Shown here one piece after another: positions 1 to 13,201 of a stretch of 64,000 nt of DNA. The stretch covers positions 434,001 through 498,000 of the forward strand of contig VFIW01000003.1 of assembly GCA_006386115.1 (NCBI GenBank), read 5' to 3'. Source of the DNA: Globisporangium splendens (lineage: Eukaryota; Oomycota; Peronosporomycetes; Pythiales; Pythiaceae). A model generated the notes under the pieces. It worked only from the letters and a program-made list of their open reading frames with translations, had not been told where the DNA came from and did no database searches. Both the position numbers and the translations under genes were made by a program. Numbering within the stretch: position 1 is the stretch's first letter; every line of letters starts with the position of its first letter.

Positions 1-962
1 TACGGATCCCCCTGCTCTCATTGGGCGACAGTGTCTGCATGTGCTGCTGACAGACAAGGAAAGATCGCAGACCCCTCATTCGGCAACTTTTATTATCATG
101 CAAGAAAACGAAGCAAAAAAAGCAAAACTCCTCCCCGGCGCACGTGCGTGGTCTGATCTCCTGCGTCCTGCAAGCTCCTCACCACGCTGTCTTCCCTCCC
201 CACACGACAACTTCAACGCACTTGATAACAGCAGCAAACCAATAGCCCATCAACAAATCCGAGCAAACTAAACAAAAAACGCATTCAAAGTCAGCTACTG
301 TATGGATATGATGAAAAACGACAATAGTCCCAGTCCACAATTGCAATTGTGGAACATGAAACGTTCTTCTGCGTTTTTTAACAGCCTTGCTCTTTCCAGC
401 AAGAGACATGCCGCAACAGCTCGTTGCTGTAAGTTATTTTTTGTTTTTTGTTTTGTTGTTGTTGTGTTTTGTTGGCGATTTGTTGCCTGTCTTGTTCCTT
501 TCGTCAATCGGTGGCTTTCTAACAACAGCAAAACGGAAGCCTAATCCGGAACGAGGGTGCTTGGTGTGTCTCGCCGAACGTACTGTACGTTGTAAAAGTA
601 TTTCTCTCCATCCCCTGTACGTACTAAATAGCAACTGAGTAACGGCCGCACCGATGGAGAGGAGGGGCAGCCATGCTGGTGTTTGGATTTAACGATGCGC
701 TGCGCTGATTGGATGGATCCGTAACGGCTGCCGGTTCTAGAAGGAAACAATTCTTCAACATGAGTTCACGCGACCTTTCCCCCTCAAGTGGCAACCGACA
801 ACTCAACAAACGCACACAAGTCACATAGATTTACAGGCTTCTTTACATATCTACTCGCACATGTTGGGATAAATGGCTTCAGGAAAGCAAAATGATCCAA
901 GTTATCGATGCAGCTTCTCAGGAGGGGGAGTGTTCATGTCCGCTCGTTCGTCCCTCTCCCAT
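1..962. other. 3' flank of golgin gene, no gene seen
   Basis: Only short, mutually overlapping reading frames without recognisable domains occur here. T-rich runs lie around 425-480. The stretch is probably the 3' untranslated and intergenic region downstream of the minus-strand golgin gene. A gene crossing the left edge cannot be excluded. Confidence 0.5.
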
Positions 963-3900
963 CTACGCCGCAAATGGGTTCAGCGACGTCAGCATCACGT
1001 CGTCGTCGTCCGGTTCGTCAAAGCGGATGCCCGCGGGACCGCCGCTCACCGTGCCCGAGGACGGCTGCCGCGACAGACTCGCGAGCGGCTTCGGCGCTGG
1101 ACTCGTGCTGCTGCCGCCGCCGCCGAAGAGCGAGAACACGCCGCCCAGTAAACCCGACGACGCCGCCTCGTCCTGCAGCTTCTGGCTCACCTTGCGCACT
1201 TCTTGTGGACTGTTGGGTTTGGTTTTGTTTTTGGAGATCAGCGCACGCATTCATTACACATCTGTTGTTAGTTTTGTTGCAAAAATTGCAACACGCATGA
1301 TGTGCAAATTTGTGTTATGTACCTGAATTGCAACACGGTTGCGATAACGGGGATCAACCGCTCTTTCTCGGTCGCATTGCTGCTCTCGATGTACTTGATC
1401 ACCACATTCTTCAAATACTGTAGTAAAATGAGCCAACCAAAATAAGCATCAGCCTCTTGCGTTTTATCCTCTTCTCAGACAGCACCACTTGCCTCAATGT
1501 TGACGCCTTCAGCGTTGCGCTCGCTGAGCTCTTGCAGGCGTTTCTTTTGACGATTCGCAGCCTCCAGCAACGCGACCGTGTCTTCATACTGCAATTGGTG
1601 CACATTGATGTTCGCTTGAGATGATACAATCACACTACCAGGGAAAAAGACCAAGGTGGACAGGCAATTACCTGTTTCTGGTACAAACGAGCTTGTTCCT
1701 CTAACGTAGTCAACTGCCGCTTGATTTTCAGCGTTTCTTCATCGCGAAGTGCCTGCGTCTACACAAATCAGACGAAAAAATCGAAAGTATCAGATATCTT
1801 GTCCTCCAAAATGTAGCCATGTCAAAGAACAAAAAAGGTACCTGAGCCAACTTCAGGATCTGGACATCGACCGACGAAGTCGTAGAAGACGTGGACGTCG
1901 TCGTCACCAACGGAATCGATCGCGTTTCCGCGACGGCAGCTGTAATGTGCGCGTGCACCGCATCGTCAGCCGGGTTTGGACTTGTACTACGGGCTTTATC
2001 GTCGCCGTGTGACGTCGGAGATCCCATCTTCGATTTCACACGAGTCGGTGGCTTGGAGCTCGCATTGTTGTTGTTGTTGCTGCTGTCCACGCGAAGAGGA
2101 GAAGGTGGTGACGAGACAGCAGCAGACGCAGCAGTGAGAGCCGCCTGCAACTGTTTCGACAACTGCGTGATCTCGCTGTCCTTGACCTTCAGCATTTCGC
2201 GAGCAGCCTCGCTCTTGCTCTGCAATTCCTTCTTCAACGCGTCGATTTCGAGTCTCAATGACTCCTGCGACGCCGTGAGCTCGGTGATCTGAGCATCAAG
2301 AGTCGCTTTGCCTTGCAGCACACGCTGCGCGTCCTCCAACTCTGCTTGGACCTTGTCCAATTCTGCTTGCCACGTGGTCTCACGTGCCTTTTGCTCGCTT
2401 TCCATGGTTTCGAGTGATTTCTGGACACGAAGCTCCGTCGTAGCCGTGATTTCTGCAAGTTGGTTCTTCGTTTCAGTGAGTTCAGTCTCGAGTGCCTTCA
2501 CCCGAAGAGTAGCATCGAGAACCTGCTGCTCAAGTTGCGCAGACCCTTCCGTCGCCTTCTTCGCGTTCAGTTTACTCTCGCTGGTCGCTTTCTTCAACGC
2601 AGTGTGAGCTCGCTTCTTGTAGACCTCGAGCGCCGTCCGCGCTGCATTCGCAGCTTCGATTTCGACTTCCAATTGTGCCTTCAGCGACTCTACTTCGCTT
2701 TGCACTTTCGAGATAGAGGCACTGCGATCTGCTTCCATCGTTGTTGTTGCAGCACGCAACTCCTCAATGGTAGCTTTCGCAGCCGCCAATTCCGCTTCGA
2801 CCGCGCCAAACGCAGTCACATGGCTGCCGCTTGCCTCCTCATGTGTTGACTCCAACTCGCGGTGCTTTGCCTCAAGCTCTTGGTGTCTCGTTTGCAGCTC
2901 GCGCACCTTCTCGAGTGTTTCTTGCACTTGAGCTTCCTTGGTTTGAATAACTACAGTCAACTCTACCTTCGATTCCTCCAGTTCAGTCAACCTCAGAGTC
3001 AGCTCTTCCCTCTGCGTAGAGAGACGCTGCTGCAACTCGACTTCGTGGGTCTGCTTCACTTCTTCGACTTTAGCGTTGAGAGCAATAGTTTCATTCTCGT
3101 ACGCAATAGCTCGACTCTCGAAACTCTCCACTTGTACGTCTCGCTGCTGCTGCAGCTCATCAAGCTTGTCGGTCATCTCTCGTAAATCTTCAGTCAGCGT
3201 TTTCAAATTGTCTTGGGCAACAACCAGTTCTCGCTTGGCCACATCCAATTCTTCTGCTTGTGCCATATCTCTGGCCTTTGCAGCTTCGTTTTCCTGTGTC
3301 AAGCTTTCGGATGCTGCTGTTTGCTGGACCAGGCGCTCCTGAAGCTCCTTCGCGTGCTCTTTCAGTCGCTTGTACGCAGCAAGCACCTCTTCCAGCTTCG
3401 CCTTCACCGTCTTCACGACTTCCTCTCTCTGCGCTAGCGAAGTTGCGAACTTCTCGGCACTCTCTTGACTCGCTGAACGAAGCGACGATACTTCGTCAGA
3501 AGAACTTTGGAGCGACGCCGACAAGGACGCAATCTGTGCTTGTGCAGCTTCAAGTTCCTTGGACGCTTGCGTCTGGGCTTCCTGAGTTTGCGAGAGTTTC
3601 TCTTCTTCCAGCTCCTCCACCTTGTGTCGAAGTGCCTCCACTTCTTCCTTCGAGCTCTGCAACTCCCCTTCCAGTGAACTAATTTGTTCTTCCAGGTGAG
3701 CAACAGAGTTTTCGTATTCGCTGCTTTTCGTCAGCAGTGTCGCATGTTCTTCCGTTAGCGTTTGCAAGCGTGACTCCTTCTCCTCAGCCGTGGACCGCAA
3801 CTCCCCTCGATCCTTTGAAAGCGTATCGATCTCCAGTTGCTTGGCCGCGAAACGCTGCTCGCTCTCCTCAATTGAAGTTTCCGCCTGTGAGAGCGTGCGC

Positions 3901-6900
3901 TCCAAGTTGGCAACTTGCTCCTGCAGCTGGGCTGCTGATAGTTCGTATTCGCTCAACTTTTCTTGCAGCTCCGCTCGTTCCGCCGCCACTGCTTCAAAAG
4001 TTGCTTCTTTTTCACCCAAAGCCGTTTGAAGTACATCTCGCTCCTCGCACGCTGCGTCGAGTTTCAGTCTGTACTCGGCTACACGCTCCTCAGCTTCTCG
4101 AAGAGACGCTTGTGCACTTGACAGTTCGTCCTGTAAGCTCGACACCTTGATATCCGCAACCTGTGCTTCACCCACTCGCTCTTCCAGCTGACGAATGGTA
4201 GCTTCGCACTCGTCCACCTTACTCTGCAATTCTGCTCGCTCAGCTGTAAGTGTCTTGCTAGCTTCCGATTCACTGCCAAGCGCGGCACGGAGCTCATCCA
4301 GTTGAGTTGACAGTGACTCAATTTCTTGCTGCTTCTCAGCCATCTGAGCTTCCGCATCCTGCACTGAAGCTTGACTTTGCGTCAATTCTTGTTGCGAGTT
4401 TTCAAGAGAAGCTTGAGCGCTGGATAATTCGGCTTCTAAGCTGGACACCTTGATGCTCGCAGCCTCCTTCTCACTCGCTCGCTTCTGAAGCTGAACTTGA
4501 TACTCTTCAAGCTGGCCCTGAAGTGCTGTTCGCTCCACTTCAAGCGTCTTGCATGTCTCCGTTTCATTTGCAAGTGAAGAACGAAGCTCGTCAAGTTGAC
4601 TTGAAAGGGACTCGACTTCTTCCTTCTTCTCAGCCAGTTGAACTTCAGCTTCCTGCGTTGCAGCTTGGCTTTGCACCAAAGCTTCCTCCAAACTTTGAAG
4701 CGTGCTCTGCGTACTGGATAACTCCTCTTCCAAACTCGAGACCTTGCTATCCGTAGCCTGCGTTTCACTCATCCGCTCTTGTAGTTGGCGAATCGCAGCT
4801 TCAGATTCTTCCAGTTTATCCTGCAGCAAAGTTCGCTCTGCTGCAAGTGACTTGGACGCTTCTGATTCACTCTCAAGCGTTGCACGGATTTCATCAAGCT
4901 GAGTCGAAAGGGACTCAATTTCTTGCTGCTTCTCAGCCATCCGAGCTTCCGCTTCTTCTGCTGCAGCTTGGCTTTGTGTCAAAGCTTGCTGTACGTTATC
5001 AAGAGAAGCTTGAGCGCTGGACAAGTCGGCTTCCAAGCTCACCAGCCGGACATTCGTGGCTTCCTTTTCACTCGTTCGCTCTTGGAGCTGAACTTCGTAC
5101 TCGTCGGCTTTACTCTGAAGTGCTGCTCGTTCCGCTTCAAGAGTCTTGCACGTCTCCGTTTCACTGTCGAGCGCAGCACGGAGCTCATCAAGTTGACTTG
5201 AAAGAGACTCAACTTCTTGCTGCTTCTCTGTCATCTTGATTTCCGCTTCTTGGACCGAAGCTTGGCTTTGTGCCAATGATTCCTCCAACTTCTGAAGCGA
5301 AGTCTGCGTACTCGACAACTCCTCTTCTAAGCTCGATACCTTCCTATCTGCAGCCACTTTTTGCTCTTGAAACTGCATTTCGTACTCTTCGACTTGACGC
5401 TGAAGTGCTGCTCGCTCCCCTGCAAGCGTTTTCCACGTTTCCGCTTCACAGTCAAGCGCAACACGGAGCTCATCCAATTGACTTGAGAACATCTGAACCT
5501 CTTCTTTCTTGTCAGCCAGTTGGTCCTCCAAACCCTCAACTGCAGCTTGACTTTCTGCCAACTCTTCTTCCAAGATCACAATTCTGGCTTGAGCGCTCTC
5601 TTTCTCAGCAACTTCTTCTTGAAGCTGCCGGATTGCTTCTTGATTCTCGTTCAGCTTCGCGAGCAGTGACGATTGCTCCGTGGTGAGTTCCTGGACGCGT
5701 TCATCTTTTTCACTGAGCACAGTCTCAAACTCCGCTGTTTTGGTTGCCAAACGCGTTTCGACTTCCTCCAGGGAGCTGCGCGCGCTCGAAAGAGCTTCCT
5801 CCAAGTCAAGTACCTTCGTGTCCACGCTCATCTTATCCTTCACTTGATCCTGGAGCTGGTGAATTGACGCCTCGTACTCAGTTACAGACGCCTGAAGTGA
5901 CACTTGCTCAGCATGCAATGACTCGTACGCCAGTTCCTTCGCGTCCAGCGCCGAGCGGAGTTCATCTCGTTCCTTTGAAAGCGACTCGACGGTCGTGTCC
6001 TTCTCCCCCACGCGTTCTTCGGCTTCTTCCAGACACTTTTGCGTGGTCGCTAGCGTGTCTTCCAGGTTGGTCATTTTCGCATCAGCGGTCTCTTTCTCAC
6101 GCAAAAGCGCCGCGTGTTCCTCACGTAAGGACGCAATCTGCGCGTCCAACTCTTGAATCGATGCTTCAGTCCGTTCTTTCTCGGCATCCACTTGCGTCTG
6201 GAAGTCATTGAGCGCAGTTTCAACCTCAGCTTTTTCCTTCAGCAAAGATTGCAGCTCTGCTTGAGATTCATCAACCTTCGCATTGGCTTCCTTCAGTTGT
6301 GCCTCAAGGTCGCCAACCTTTTCTTCGAACGAACTCTTCTCCAAAGCCAACGTGGCGGTCACATCAGCGAGCTCCGTTTGCAGCGCCTCTAGCGTCGTGT
6401 TCAACCCCGCGATCTCTTCTTGCTGGCTCGCCTTCTCTTCCACAACAGCATTCATCTCGGCGTCTTTTACGTTGAGACTCGCTTCGTACGCGCTTGTTTT
6501 CTCGGTCAGTTCGAGCTGCGCGGCTTCCAGTTCACCAACAAGAGCGGTGTTCTTTTCTTTCAGCTCGGCCAGCTCACCATTCGTTTGTCGCTCCAACTCA
6601 GCGGTCACGTCGCCCAACCGTCGCTCAGCCGTTTGCAGATCCGTTGCCAGTTCGTCCAATTTGGTCTGCAGTTCGCTAATTGTGGCTTCCAACGTTGCTT
6701 TCGTCTCGGCGAACTCATTGGCCAAAGCGCTCTTCTCCACTGTCAATTGCGCCAATTTCTCCTCTAATCTCATCTTTGTGTCTTCCAAATCTTCCTTGTC
6801 GCTCAAGAGCATCGTGATCTCCTTCGTAGTGTGCTCCACTTGTGTCTCCAACTCGTCAATGCGCAGAGTAAAAGACTCTTGGGCAGCAGCGAGTTCCTTC

Positions 6901-9900
6901 GTGAGCCCAGCGTTTTGATCCTCCAAAGCAACAGAATTTTCCTCCAGACCTTGGATGGACGCTTCCAGTTCTAGGATCTTTTCATGCAAAATCTGGTTTT
7001 CATTTTCCGCTCGCGTTCGCCAACCTTTGACCTCCTCGATCTCGTCTTCTAGCTGGAAGATCTCGCTTTCCAGACTCTTCTTCATCTCAGACTTGTCAGT
7101 TTCGAGCTGCGCGATCTTGTCGGCCAGTTCCGTGAGCTGGTCTTCCAGTTCCTGCTGCGCTTCTTCCTGCGCACTTGCTGCTCGCTGATTTTGTTGCTCC
7201 AACACGTTGTTTTGCTCTTTCAGATTCGCAATCTCATTATACAATCGGTTGCGTTCGTCCTTGAGCATATCTGATGTCGTTCGGAACGCTTCAAACTCGA
7301 TGGATTTCTCTTCCAAGAGGTTCTCAGTCTGGATCAACTTGGCCAGCACTTGCTCATGCTCTTTCATCAGATCCTGGTTTTCGGTTTCCGTGTGCTTCAA
7401 GTGCGTCTCAATCGTGCCGCTTACCCGCATCTTATGCTCCAACTCGTCCTCCAGATCTGCTAAACTTCGCTCCGCATCAGCAAGTTTCGCTTCGAGCATG
7501 CTCTTCGATTCCGATTTCTCCTTCAGCGCTGCTTCCAGTGACTTCTGGGTCTCGTACGCAGCCTGGAGCTTCTTTTCCATCTCGATCAGTTCGATCAACG
7601 CAGCCTGGAACTCCTTGCGTTCTGCCTCAGTTGCCGCATTGTTGTGGACAGGAGAACCCGATCGGCTCGACACTTCCGCAACCTTCTTCTCTAAAGCAGT
7701 CAACTGTCGCGTCTGTTGTTCGAAATCCACCTTCGCCTGCACCAAAGAAGAACGAAGCTCTTCGACTTCGCGGTCTTTTTCCTCCGTTGAATCGTAATCA
7801 GACTTGTTGGCATGCAACTCATTGATTCGTTCTTCCAGAGTGTCATTCTCGTTCTTCAACTCCGCGATCGCATGCTCCAGCTCTACCTTCTCTTCGCGCA
7901 AGTTCTGCAACTCTTCCTCCAGGCGACGCACCTTGTCTCGGAGCTCCTGCTTCTCCGAATTGAGCTCGTCGATTTGAGCACTTAGCGAGTCTTGCGATTC
8001 GCGAAGTTCGTTCTCTAACTCAAGCTTCGCGGCAATCGCGACCTCCAGGTCACGCATCAAGCCCTCAAGCTCCAGTGTCTTTTCCTTTTGCTGCTCTAGG
8101 AGCGCTTCGTAGTCCTGTTTCAGTTTCACGGAGCCATCAGCCGTCTTCGCGACTTCAAAGACCATTCGCATGTTTTCGGCTCGAACGCTCGCGATCATCG
8201 ATTCACTCTCTTGCAGAGAATTCACGGTGCGCTCCAGCTCTCTTTCCAACTGGCTGAGGCTTCGCGAAGCTCTCGTTGACACCGAGTGATGCTCGGCGTC
8301 AGTACTGTCGTCAGTCTCGCTTTCTTCAGCATCCTGGTCGCGCTGCTCCTTCGCAACCTCAAGCTCAGCCGTCAGCGTCTCGACCTCAGCAGAAGACATT
8401 TGAATTTGTTCCCGGAGGTTGCCGATCTCGGCAGCGAGACGAGCATTCTCATCCTGCGACGCTTGCAATGCGCTGGAGACCAGTTGGACGTCCGCCTCCA
8501 AACGATCACTACGTGGACCAGCAACGCTTGACGCTGCATTTGCAGCAACGAGCTGCTCCTGCAGTGTCGTGACCGAACTCGTGAGCTCATAGATGGTTCG
8601 CTTGTGCTCTTCCGTCGTGTGCACGGTTTTCTGCACTTTTCGAAGAATATGCGCAAAGTTCCACTTTTCATCCATGCCGTCGGATTCCATGCCTTCCTCG
8701 CCTTCTTCTGGTGCCATCGTCGAGCGAACCACGGCTTCCAGCTCCGAGCGGATCTTCACGATCTTCTCCGCGTCCTGCTGCGCCGCTGCTTCGGTCTCTG
8801 CTAGCTGCTGTGTGAGACTCTCGACACTGCCATGCAAACTAGACTTTTCCGCTTCCAATTGCTGCACAATCGCCTGGAACTGCTCCTCTTTTTCCTTCAG
8901 CGAAGACTGATGCTCGTCGGCAAGATTAGAAATCGTCTCGCGGAGCTGCTCGAGTTCGTACATGTCGCTCTCTTTCTCTGTCAACAGCGAGTTTTGTCGC
9001 TTCCGGATATGGTTCATCTGGTAGCGAATCTCTTCGTACTGGGTCGCGAGATCTTGCTGCTGTTGTTCTTCAGCTGCAGCGTCTTCTTGTGCTTGCAACG
9101 AATTCACTTGGTCGGCCAACGCCTTGATCTCCTCGCGTTTCGGGAAATCGATGGTCGGCGAGATGATCTCGTACTTGGCTTCGTCTTCTAGCTGCTCCTG
9201 AAGGTCTTCGAGCTCCTTGATCCGCGTGTTCGCGATCTTGTTGGCACGCGACAAGGCGTTTACCTGCTCTACCAGACTCACTCGATCTTGTTGCCAGTGG
9301 CTGTCTTCTCTTTCCCAGTAGCTTTGGAGCTCGCTCGAGCGCATTTGAGCCTGTTCCAGCAGCATTTCGAGCTCTTGGATTCGGGAAACAGCAGATTCGT
9401 CGGCATTAGTGGCGCCGTGCTCGAGTTTTCGCAGACTCTCTGCCAGCTGGAGCTCCAGGTCTCCATTTTGGCGAAGCATCTGATTCAGCTTGGTCGCTAC
9501 TTCTGTGTACAGCTGCTCGGAGTCCTCCTGCTGTTGCTGCATCACCGCTACCTGGTGCTGCAGGTCTGATACTTTGTTGATCAGTCGGTCGTTTTCTACT
9601 TCCTTGTCTTGAAGTTGTTGCCGTGCTTCGCGTTCTTGCTGCTGCTTGTCCTCGATAATTGACGCGAGTTGGTCTTTCAGGCGTCCATTTTCCTCTTTGA
9701 GCACCGAGCCATGCACTTCTGCGAGCTCCAGTTTGGATGAGAGCTTCTCGACTTTACCTTCGAGTTCAGTTACTGTCGTAGCGTTCGTTGCTGCGCGCGC
9801 TGCCTCGGCAGCCTCGCGGGTCCTCAGTTCGAGCTCCAGAGCCGCCACTTTCGACTTGCCCACGTCGTGCTCCACGATTTTCTCCTCCAGCTGCATCTGC

Positions 9901-10581
9901 AGCGAATGGTATCGCGAGATCACTTCCTGCAGCTTCGTGACCAATTCGTTCTTCTCGTCTTCTATGTCTGCGAGCGCTTTCTCGAGCGTCTGGACGCGCG
10001 CCGCAGCGGCAAATGTGGCATTCGGCGACGATGATGACATCGTTGATGCGTCCTCACCAGCAGCAAGCGATGGTGGCGGCTTTGCGGGCGATTTCAGGAT
10101 CTCATTCTCTTCTTTCGCCTCCTGTAGTTGCTTTTGCATCACGCGACACGTGCCCACGACGTGTTTGAGTTTCTCAATGAGCTCGTGCTTCTCGGTCTCG
10201 AGCTTCTTCACCGCGGCGTCCTGCGCCGCCATCTCGACGCTCACAGCCGCTGCCACCGCCTCGGCCTCTGCGCCGGCGTCCGAGCCCGTCGACGTCCGTG
10301 TCGTCGCCGCACCGCCGAGCAGCTGCTCCTTTTCGGTCACCATCATCTTGTACTGCTGCTGCAGTTGGCGGTACCGCGACACCACGTCGTGCAGCTTCTT
10401 CAGCAGCAACTGGTTCTCCTGCTTCATCTTCGCGCACTCTGCACACACACACATACACATACGTACACATATAGAGATAGCGTCATAAACACCGCAAATG
10501 AAGTTAGCCATCATCGTCATCAAATGCGACCGTTCACACGTGTAGACACGCACCGTCCTCGGTGGCAGTCGCGCTCTCCAT
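963..10581 (-). CDS. GRIP-domain golgin, giant coiled-coil trans-Golgi tether
   Basis: Six exons: complement(963..1209, 1323..1417, 1493..1588, 1672..1758, 1842..10438, 10554..10581), all in frame, 3049 aa. The start is the ATG of a 28-nt first exon (MESATATED) whose phase-1 donor joins the large exon at CAKMKQENQ. The protein is almost entirely heptad coiled coil. The C-terminus carries a GRIP domain (about residues 2932-2980) with the NIEYLKNVVIKYIE and TVLQFSPQEVRKVSQKL motifs, including the Tyr (residue 2937) that in the family contacts Arl1-GTP. GRIP golgins dock on the trans-Golgi network and capture vesicles. About five 98-residue internal repeats lie at residues 1630-2130. A short Gly/Ser-rich and acidic tail ends NPFAA. 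The intron just before Tyr2937 appears to be GC-AG. Golgin identity is secure; assignment to a particular golgin is not. Confidence 0.93.
1418..1492 (-). other. GC-AG intron in the golgin GRIP region
   Basis: On the minus strand the donor reads GAG|GCAAGT and the acceptor CTACAG|TATTTG, giving NIE-YLKNVV, the canonical GRIP start. The nearest GT alternative, a few bases downstream in the same run, would change the conserved residues. GC donors usually show this strong AG|GCAAGT context. The intron is 75 bp and phase 0. Confidence 0.7.
3990..5560 (-). repeat. five tandem ~98-residue coiled-coil repeats inside the golgin
   Basis: The recurring segment coding S(L/T)QLDE(L/I)RA appears at 4291, 4585, 4888, 5182 and 5467. 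Spacings are 294, 303, 294 and 285 bp, that is 98, 101, 98 and 95 codons. Ninety-eight residues is exactly 14 heptads, so most copies keep the coiled-coil register. Units share blocks such as SSLEEELSS and EAE.QMAEKQQE but have diverged, which suggests old internal duplication rather than a recent expansion. Confidence 0.85.
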
Positions 10582-11147
10582 CTTGTGCACAGCCGCAGCT
10601 ACGCTCTACGGACACGCGGACGAACTGAAGGGGCGCAGTGGAAGGGGCTCTGGGGATGATCGAACGACGCACGCGCACGCGCAGACCGTCGTAAGGGAAC
10701 TGAGTGCGGGGACGTGCGCAGATCTCGCGGCCGCGTGGACAAACTGACTGCCTGCTTATCTGCCGTGACCTGGACTTGGGTCCAGTTTCCCGCACGAGGG
10801 AAAGGGGTCCGAGAATAAGGTGGCCCACACTAGACAGGTGGCAGCGTCGTTTGCTGCGTAGCACACGAATGAATGGTAGTAGTCGTTGTAAAGGGGCTTA
10901 TTGATTATAGAATACAAGCAGGTATGAATGTTGAAATGGAAGATAGAGAGGGATGTTTCGAATTTGGAAGTCTTGGATGTGTGTTATGTTGAGGAGCGAC
11001 TGTAGCTGTTCAACAATTGTGAAGGAGGATGATAACCTTTGACGGCGCGAGAGGAAGTTTCTGTGGTTGGAAATGGCGGTTGAGAGCAAAATGCGATCTT
11101 TTGCATGTGGATGGCTCCCCTTTCTCCATCTCTCCATGCTGCTTGCT
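10582..11147. other. spacer upstream of golgin
   Basis: This lies between the golgin start codon and the stop of the next minus-strand gene. It should hold the golgin 5' leader and promoter. I see no coding region with domain support; the reading frames here are shadows. Confidence 0.5.
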
Positions 11148-13034
11148 TTACTTAGTTGCTGTGTGTACGGTACGCTGCGGGAGAAGCGCGACGAGCAGCT
11201 CATCGCGCACGAGCTGCTTGCGCTTGTCCAGCAGCACGGCGAACGTTTGCTCCACCTGCATCTGCTGCCGCTGCAGCTTGTACGCTGCCGTGCCGTCTGG
11301 CTGTGTGGTGGGACGCTTAGTGATTGCTCTCGATGGATGCGCATTGTCGATTGTAGAACTCGTGTCGGCGGTGCCTTGGAGTTGCAATGGATGAAGGCGC
11401 TTGCGATCGTCTGGGAAGAACGTGTTGAACCCCATGCGCTCGTACGAATGCTGGCAACATGGTCGAGAGACAAGAGGTGAGGGTGAGACTATACCGTTGG
11501 CACTACGGAAACCGAATGAAGCATTAACACGAACGACGTACGATCTGGTCGCGCTGCAGTTGGATGCGTCGTTGCCACGCTGCAGTGGCGTCGTCGTCGA
11601 CAATAGCGCGCTCAAACGAGTCAGCTGAGGCTTGAATCTGCTTCATGCTCGTGCTGTCGAGGGCTGAAAGCCTGTCATTGGATCTGCCAAGAACACATAT
11701 ATCAGAAGCAAGTCGCTGGTCATCTTCAGCCACGAAACACTGTGCTGTGTGACGTACCTGCGAGTAGGATCCAGCACCTGCCGCGACATCTCCACGTAAT
11801 CATCCCACGCTTGCCACTTGGACGTGACGCAACTTGAGCGCTCGCCATCGTCACTAAGAACAACGCATCGGTCGTGGGATGTGCACCGTTTGCTGGAGGG
11901 GAAGCCCAGCAGCTCCTGCACGCCCTCGTGGTCGTCGCCAAGAATGTGCGTCAGCTCGACTAGCAGCAAAATCAGCTCCATGTTGGATAAACGCTCGTCA
12001 TCTCGCCGATCGTCATCATCTCCCGATGCGTCTCCGTTGCCCTGACCGTCTTCGTTCTCTTCTTCTCGCGCTCGTTTCCTTCGCTTAGACGAAGGAGAAG
12101 ACCGACGGTGACGACGACTCGCAGACACAATACTCTTGAACGTGACCTTGACGGCGTCGAAATCGGCATCGCTTTTCAGGATCTTGCGTGCTCGAGTCAG
12201 GAATTCAGCTGGAGTGAGCTGCAATGCAGCACCGTTATCATCACCATCATGACTACTGCCGTTATGAACACTGCTCGTAGCGTCGCACTTGGTTGATCTG
12301 AGCCACTTGCTGTGCCGAAAGATCGCTCGCCATGCGGACTCTTTATGTGTGGAACTCTTGGATGCTGACAGCTTCATTGCCTTTCGCTTGTTCACCACGC
12401 ACTGCTGCACGCACTGCTGCACGCACAGCATCGCGTCGTGCAGGAGTTGCCTCGCAGTCCCATGAGGGACCTGCTGCGGATCCATCCAGATGCGCAGACT
12501 GACGTTCGGGAACTCGAGGCAGCCAAACGGCGGCAGTGCATCCGATTGCGTCATGTTCGACTGGACTGACGGCTCTGTTGATGCTACTGCTTGAGGTGGC
12601 GTAATGTTCACAAGCTGGCGCAGATCCACTGTGTAGACATGCTTCTTGTCAAACCTCGCCAACAGTTCCCCATCGCTTGAGCCTGTCGCTTTCTTCTGGA
12701 CGAGCATGAGCTCGAGCTGCTGCTGTGTCGGGTCGTCGTCCGCACCGACAGACGAGGGGAAGAAGCAGATCCGCGAGCCGACATGGAAGCAGCACCACGC
12801 GGTGGCGACAGTAGCAGCAGCAGAGGCCGGCAGTAAAAGTGCATGCTGACTGTCACTACCGTTAGTGCCGCCGTCCGCGTTCACGGGCCACGCGGCGGCG
12901 CTCTTGCGCATCCAGAGCTGCGCGTCGAGGAAGCGCTGTCGGTCCATTTCGCCAAAAAGTGCACGAAAAGCAGCAATAACGCACACAATGCCAACAGCAA
13001 TGCAATACACGAAAGATTGAATGGTGCATTGCAT
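11148..13034 (-). CDS. unrecognised protein, possible N-terminal membrane segment
   Basis: Three exons: complement(11148..11450, 11542..11683, 11758..13034), 573 aa from the first ATG. The 74-bp and 91-bp introns keep frame, joining DPTR-RSNDRL and RDQI-HSYERMG. I do not recognise the family. From the first ATG there is a hydrophobic stretch (FVYCIAVGIVCVIAAF) that would be a signal anchor. A second ATG at 12947 (MDRQRFLDAQLWMRK) would remove it and give 544 aa. The middle holds a Lys/Arg-rich patch followed by an acidic Asp run (about residues 290-345), which suggests a disordered linker. A short duplication gives the repeated VQQC. The C-terminal half is predicted to be helical. The gene is head-to-tail with the golgin and divergent from the tyrosinase-like gene. 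The third-exon acceptor is the least certain junction. Confidence 0.6.
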
Positions 13035-13201
13035 TGTGCTACGTTTGTCTGATTCCTTGCCTATCTCAGTCTGAACTCACAGAATGTTGACCGATTGTAC
13101 CGTATATACAGAATTATTGTGGGACAATTGTTTGTCCCGCATGTTGGCCACTCTCACTACTCAACCAGCCGCAAGACGAAACACCGCAGCACTGCATCTC
13201 C
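13035..13201. promoter_or_regulatory. short divergent intergenic spacer
   Basis: Only 167 bp separate the start codons of the minus-strand unrecognised gene and the plus-strand tyrosinase-like gene. Both promoters must fit here, unless the minus-strand gene starts at 12947. I could not identify a specific motif. Confidence 0.4.
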
